DNA from: an uncultured Acidobacteriota bacterium
Lineage (GTDB): Bacteria; Acidobacteriota; Thermoanaerobaculia; Gp7-AA8
Length of the DNA: 7,296 bases
Direction: 5' to 3'
Assembly: GCA_946887105.1 (NCBI GenBank)
Contig: CAMPKJ010000246.1
Span: 1 to 7,296 of the forward strand
The notes under the pieces were generated by a model. The model ran no database searches, was not told the DNA's origin, and worked only from the letters and a program-made list of their open reading frames with translations. Below, piece by piece: positions 5,817-7,296 of this stretch (the stretch's first letter is position 1; every line of letters begins with the position of its first letter). Made by a program: the position numbers and the translations under genes.

Positions 5817-7123
5817 CGCGTTTCGGCCTCGGATGGCGGCCGGAGCTCGGTGCCGGCATCGTTGCGAATCTCGATCGGATCGAGGTGCTCGAGGTGCTGG
5901 CCGAGGATTACGTCGATGCGACGCGCGACCAGCAGCGCGCGCTGCGTTTTCTGAAGACGCAGGTTCCGATGGTCGTGCACGGCACGTCGCTCGGTCTGGC
6001 ATCGACGGAGCCGGTCGATCGCGGGCGGCTCGACGACCTCGCGCGCGTGGTCGGATGGCTGGAGCCCGACTTCTGGTCCGAGCATCTCGCGTTCGTGCGC
6101 GGCGGCGGAACGGAAGTCGGCCATCTCGCCGCACCGCCGCGCAACGAGGCCACGCTCGAAGGTCTGATGCGCAACGTCGAGGAGGCACGCCGCGCGACCG
6201 GATCGCTGCCGCTGCTCGAGAATGTGGCGTCATTGATCGAGCCGCCGCTGTGTACGTTCGATGAGGCTTCGTGGCTGCACGCCGTGCTCGCTGCGACGGA
6301 CTGCGATCTGCTGCTCGATCTGCACAACGTCTACGCGAACGCGATGAACTTCGCGTTCGACGCGGAGGCGCTGGTGCGGTCGCTGCCCGCCTCACCCATC
6401 GGCGCCGTGCACCTTGCAGGAGGTCGCCGCATCGAGCGCGGCCGCGTGCTCGACGATCACCTGCACGGTGTCCCGGATGAGGTCTTCGCGCTGCTCGCGT
6501 GCGTGCGGACGCCGAACGTGATTCTGGAGAGGGATGGGAACTATCCTCCGATCGAGGAGTTGCTCGCGGAGCTGGACCGGGCACGTGCGTCCTCGTCGAC
6601 CCTCTCCCCGCTGCGCGGGGAGAGGGTCAGGGTGAGGGGCGAATCCTGCGCAACCGGCGCCCCTCACACCATGCGGTTCCTCGCGCTTCTCTATGCAGAC
6701 GCCCCCACCCGCGAGCGGTTCCTCGCCGATCCCGAGCGCGAAGCGCGCTCCTTCGGCTTCTCCGAAGCCGAGGCGCGCTCCTTCGCGCAGATCGATCGCG
6801 AGGATCTGCGCCTCGCGGCGCGCGGCTTCGAAACGAAACGCGCGCTCAAAGCTCGGTGCCCGGAATCTCCGTCACGAACTGCGCGCCGAAAACTTCGCCG
6901 GCGTGAACGCGCCGGCCTTCGGCGCGGCCAGCACGCGCTCGACCGCCGCGATCGCGGAGAGCACCGTGAAGTTGTAGCCCTCCGCGACCGACATGGTCCT
7001 GGTCACTTCCTTGCCGGCCGCGTTCACCGCGCGCCCCCACAGCTCGATGCGCGCGCTCGCGCGTTGCGACTCCGACGGTCCGCTGGTTCGCTCGGCGTAT
7101 TTCTGCGCGAGCCTTCGCAATGA
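5813..7123 (+). CDS. DUF692 (MNIO) iron oxidase with extra C-terminal helical domain
   Basis: GTG 5813 overlaps the previous stop (GTGA). The TIM-barrel DUF692 domain (residues 1-258) shows VHGTSLGLAS (His56), DFWSEHLAF (Glu90-His91), LLENVAS (Glu136-Asn137), LLLDLHNVYANAMN (Asp169, His171, Asn172), VHLAGG (His200), DDHLHGVPDEVF (216-225) and ILERDGNYPP (Glu239-Asp241), matching the metal-site blocks of MbnB, TglH and BufB. These enzymes use two or three irons and O2 to modify Cys, or in some cases other residues, in ribosomal peptides. The likely substrate is the Cys tail encoded just upstream. A palindromic element encodes residues 263-276, then a helical domain (287-350; RFLALLYADAPTRERFLADP, DREDLRLAARGFETKRA) follows, perhaps a substrate-binding partner domain. 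The frame as read runs to 7123 (436 residues), but the part after about residue 350 is antisense to the next gene and Arg-rich. One missing A near 6892 would give a stop at 6906 and about 364 residues. Confidence 0.9.
   Translation: MTRFGLGWRPELGAGIVANLDRIEVLEVLAEDYVDATRDQQRALRFLKTQVPMVVHGTSLGLASTEPVDRGRLDDLARVVGWLEPDFWSEHLAFVRGGGTEVGHLAAPPRNEATLEGLMRNVEEARRATGSLPLLENVASLIEPPLCTFDEASWLHAVLAATDCDLLLDLHNVYANAMNFAFDAEALVRSLPASPIGAVHLAGGRRIERGRVLDDHLHGVPDEVFALLACVRTPNVILERDGNYPPIEELLAELDRARASSSTLSPLRGERVRVRGESCATGAPHTMRFLALLYADAPTRERFLADPEREARSFGFSEAEARSFAQIDREDLRLAARGFETKRALKARCPESPSRTARRKLRRRERAGLRRGQHALDRRDRGEHREVVALRDRHGPGHFLAGRVHRAPPQLDARARALRLRRSAGSLGVFLREPSQ
6599..6640. repeat. Palindromic REP-like element inside the DUF692 reading frame
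   Basis: A perfect 13-bp stem (6599-6611 with 6615-6627) closes a three-base loop and is followed by CAGGGTGAGGGGC. I recognise this CCCTCTCCCCGC / GCGGGGAGAGGGT palindrome with its GGGTGAGGGG tail as a dispersed element seen in many GC-rich bacterial genomes, usually between genes. Here it is translated (TLSPLRGERVRVRG) as the linker between the DUF692 domain and the C-terminal domain. It contains no stop in the used frame. Confidence 0.75.
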
Positions 7124-7296
7124 GCCGATGCGCAGCAGCACGAGAAACGGCCGCATCCAGCGCATGCGCCGGATCGCGCGCGGCGACTGCGATGAATAGA
7201 CGCGGATGTTCGGGACTCCGGTGGTGTGAAAGGCGGTGGAGACGTCGCCCCACGGGATGGTCATGGCCACGCGCGGTCCGGAGCGGAAGGGAATGC
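6846..7296 (-). CDS. Saccharopine dehydrogenase-like / trans-acting enoyl reductase-like protein, C-terminal part, frameshifted
   Basis: The gene enters from the right edge and reads toward lower coordinates. Visible blocks are PFRSGPRVAMTIPWGDVSTA, FHTTGVPNIRVY, RIELWGRAVNAAGKEV and SVAEGYNFTVLSAIAAVERVL, then GAFTPAK. These fit the C-terminal domain of NAD(P)-binding saccharopine dehydrogenase-like oxidoreductases, a family that includes the mycobacterial trans-acting enoyl reductases; the dinucleotide-binding N-terminus is outside the window. The frame as read then gives FSARSS and stops at 6872. Shifting by one base at the TTTT run (complement of 6889-6892) instead gives FGAQFVTEIPGTEL with a stop at 6846, the ending expected for the family. 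A base has therefore been lost, by mutation or sequencing error. The gene converges on the DUF692 gene and is probably unrelated to it. Confidence 0.75.
   Translation of the reverse strand, partial: HSLPLRTARGHDHPVGRRLHRLSHHRSPEHPRLFIAVAARDPAHALDAAVSRAAAHRLIAKARAEIRRANQRTVGVATRERAHRAVGARGERGRQGSDQDHVGRGGLQLHGALRDRGGRARAGRAEGRRVHAGEVFGAQFVTEIPGTEL
6889..6892. other. A4 homopolymer with probable one-base deletion affecting both strands' genes
   Basis: Adding one A here makes the reverse-strand oxidoreductase continue through FGAQFVTEIPGTEL to a stop at 6846. It also makes the plus-strand DUF692 frame end at TGA 6904-6906. Two independent genes are repaired by the same base, which favours an indel at this run over a natural long antisense overlap. 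Confidence 0.6.

Noticed and set aside
4308..6584. Minus-strand open frame of 758 codons opposite the nucleotidyltransferase, TIGR04222 and DUF692 genes
   Set aside because: It is rich in Arg, Ala and Ser with no domain, and is the usual antisense shadow of GC-rich coding sequence; the plus-strand genes show clear families.
6599..6627. Palindrome at 6599-6627 as an intrinsic terminator
   Set aside because: The stem is strong but is followed by GC-rich sequence with no T-run, and it lies inside an open coding frame.
6673..6725. CGGTTCCTCG at about 6673 and 6716 as further copies of the iterated repeat
   Set aside because: Each is a single partial unit encoding Arg-Phe-Leu in a conserved domain, with no inverted arm, so chance codon use explains it.
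6885..6895. Programmed ribosomal frameshift at the TTTT run of the reverse gene
   Set aside because: No slippery heptamer or stimulatory structure stands out, and a lost base also explains the plus-strand gene, making an indel simpler.
6907..7123. Arg-rich C-terminal extension of the DUF692 protein as a real domain
   Set aside because: It is antisense to the oxidoreductase gene, has shadow-type composition, and disappears if one base is restored at 6889-6892.

Overview
The window is GC-rich, densely packed and shows no phage, plasmid, insertion sequence or CRISPR signature. The mix of signal-peptide YceI proteins, a NarX/DegS-type kinase with a DevS-like GAF domain, a DUF1579-like protein and a TIGR04222/DUF692 pair suggests a free-living soil or sediment Gram-negative such as an Acidobacteriota relative. 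That placement is inference and rests on no marker gene. A twelve-residue C-terminus at the left edge ends in an outer-membrane-type beta strand, which also fits a diderm cell.

Left half (1-4063, all +): after the tail of an upstream gene and a hairpin built from an iterated 8-10 nt unit comes a tight unit of two YceI-family proteins (153-752, 760-1395) and a membrane histidine kinase (1392-2801, ATGA overlap with the second YceI gene). A secreted DUF1579-like protein (2873-3391) and a NarL/FixJ response regulator (3419-4063) follow. Kinase and regulator are very probably a cognate two-component pair despite the gene between them. The kinase GAF domain carries a His that aligns, from memory of the family, with the heme ligand of the DevS/DosS sensors.

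Right half (4064-6906, +): a second copy of the iterated hairpin separates the regulator from a second operon of three genes joined by ATGA and GTGA overlaps. It encodes a nucleotidyltransferase-fold protein with a degenerate metal motif, a three-helix TIGR04222 membrane protein ending in a Cys/Gly/Ser tail with six Cys, and a DUF692 (MNIO, multinuclear non-heme iron oxidase) protein with an extra C-terminal helical domain. MNIO enzymes are known to modify Cys or Asp in ribosomal peptides, so this looks like a membrane-anchored Cys-rich substrate with its modifying enzyme. This is the most interesting system in the window.

Right edge (6846-7296, -): the C-terminal part of a saccharopine-dehydrogenase-like/trans-acting enoyl reductase-like protein converges on the MNIO gene. 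Both genes appear broken by one missing base in an A4 run at 6889-6892. Restoring it would repair the C-terminus of the reverse gene and give the MNIO gene a stop at 6906 instead of 7123. The longest stretches without a gene are 37-152 and 4064-4215, and both are largely filled by the iterated hairpins.
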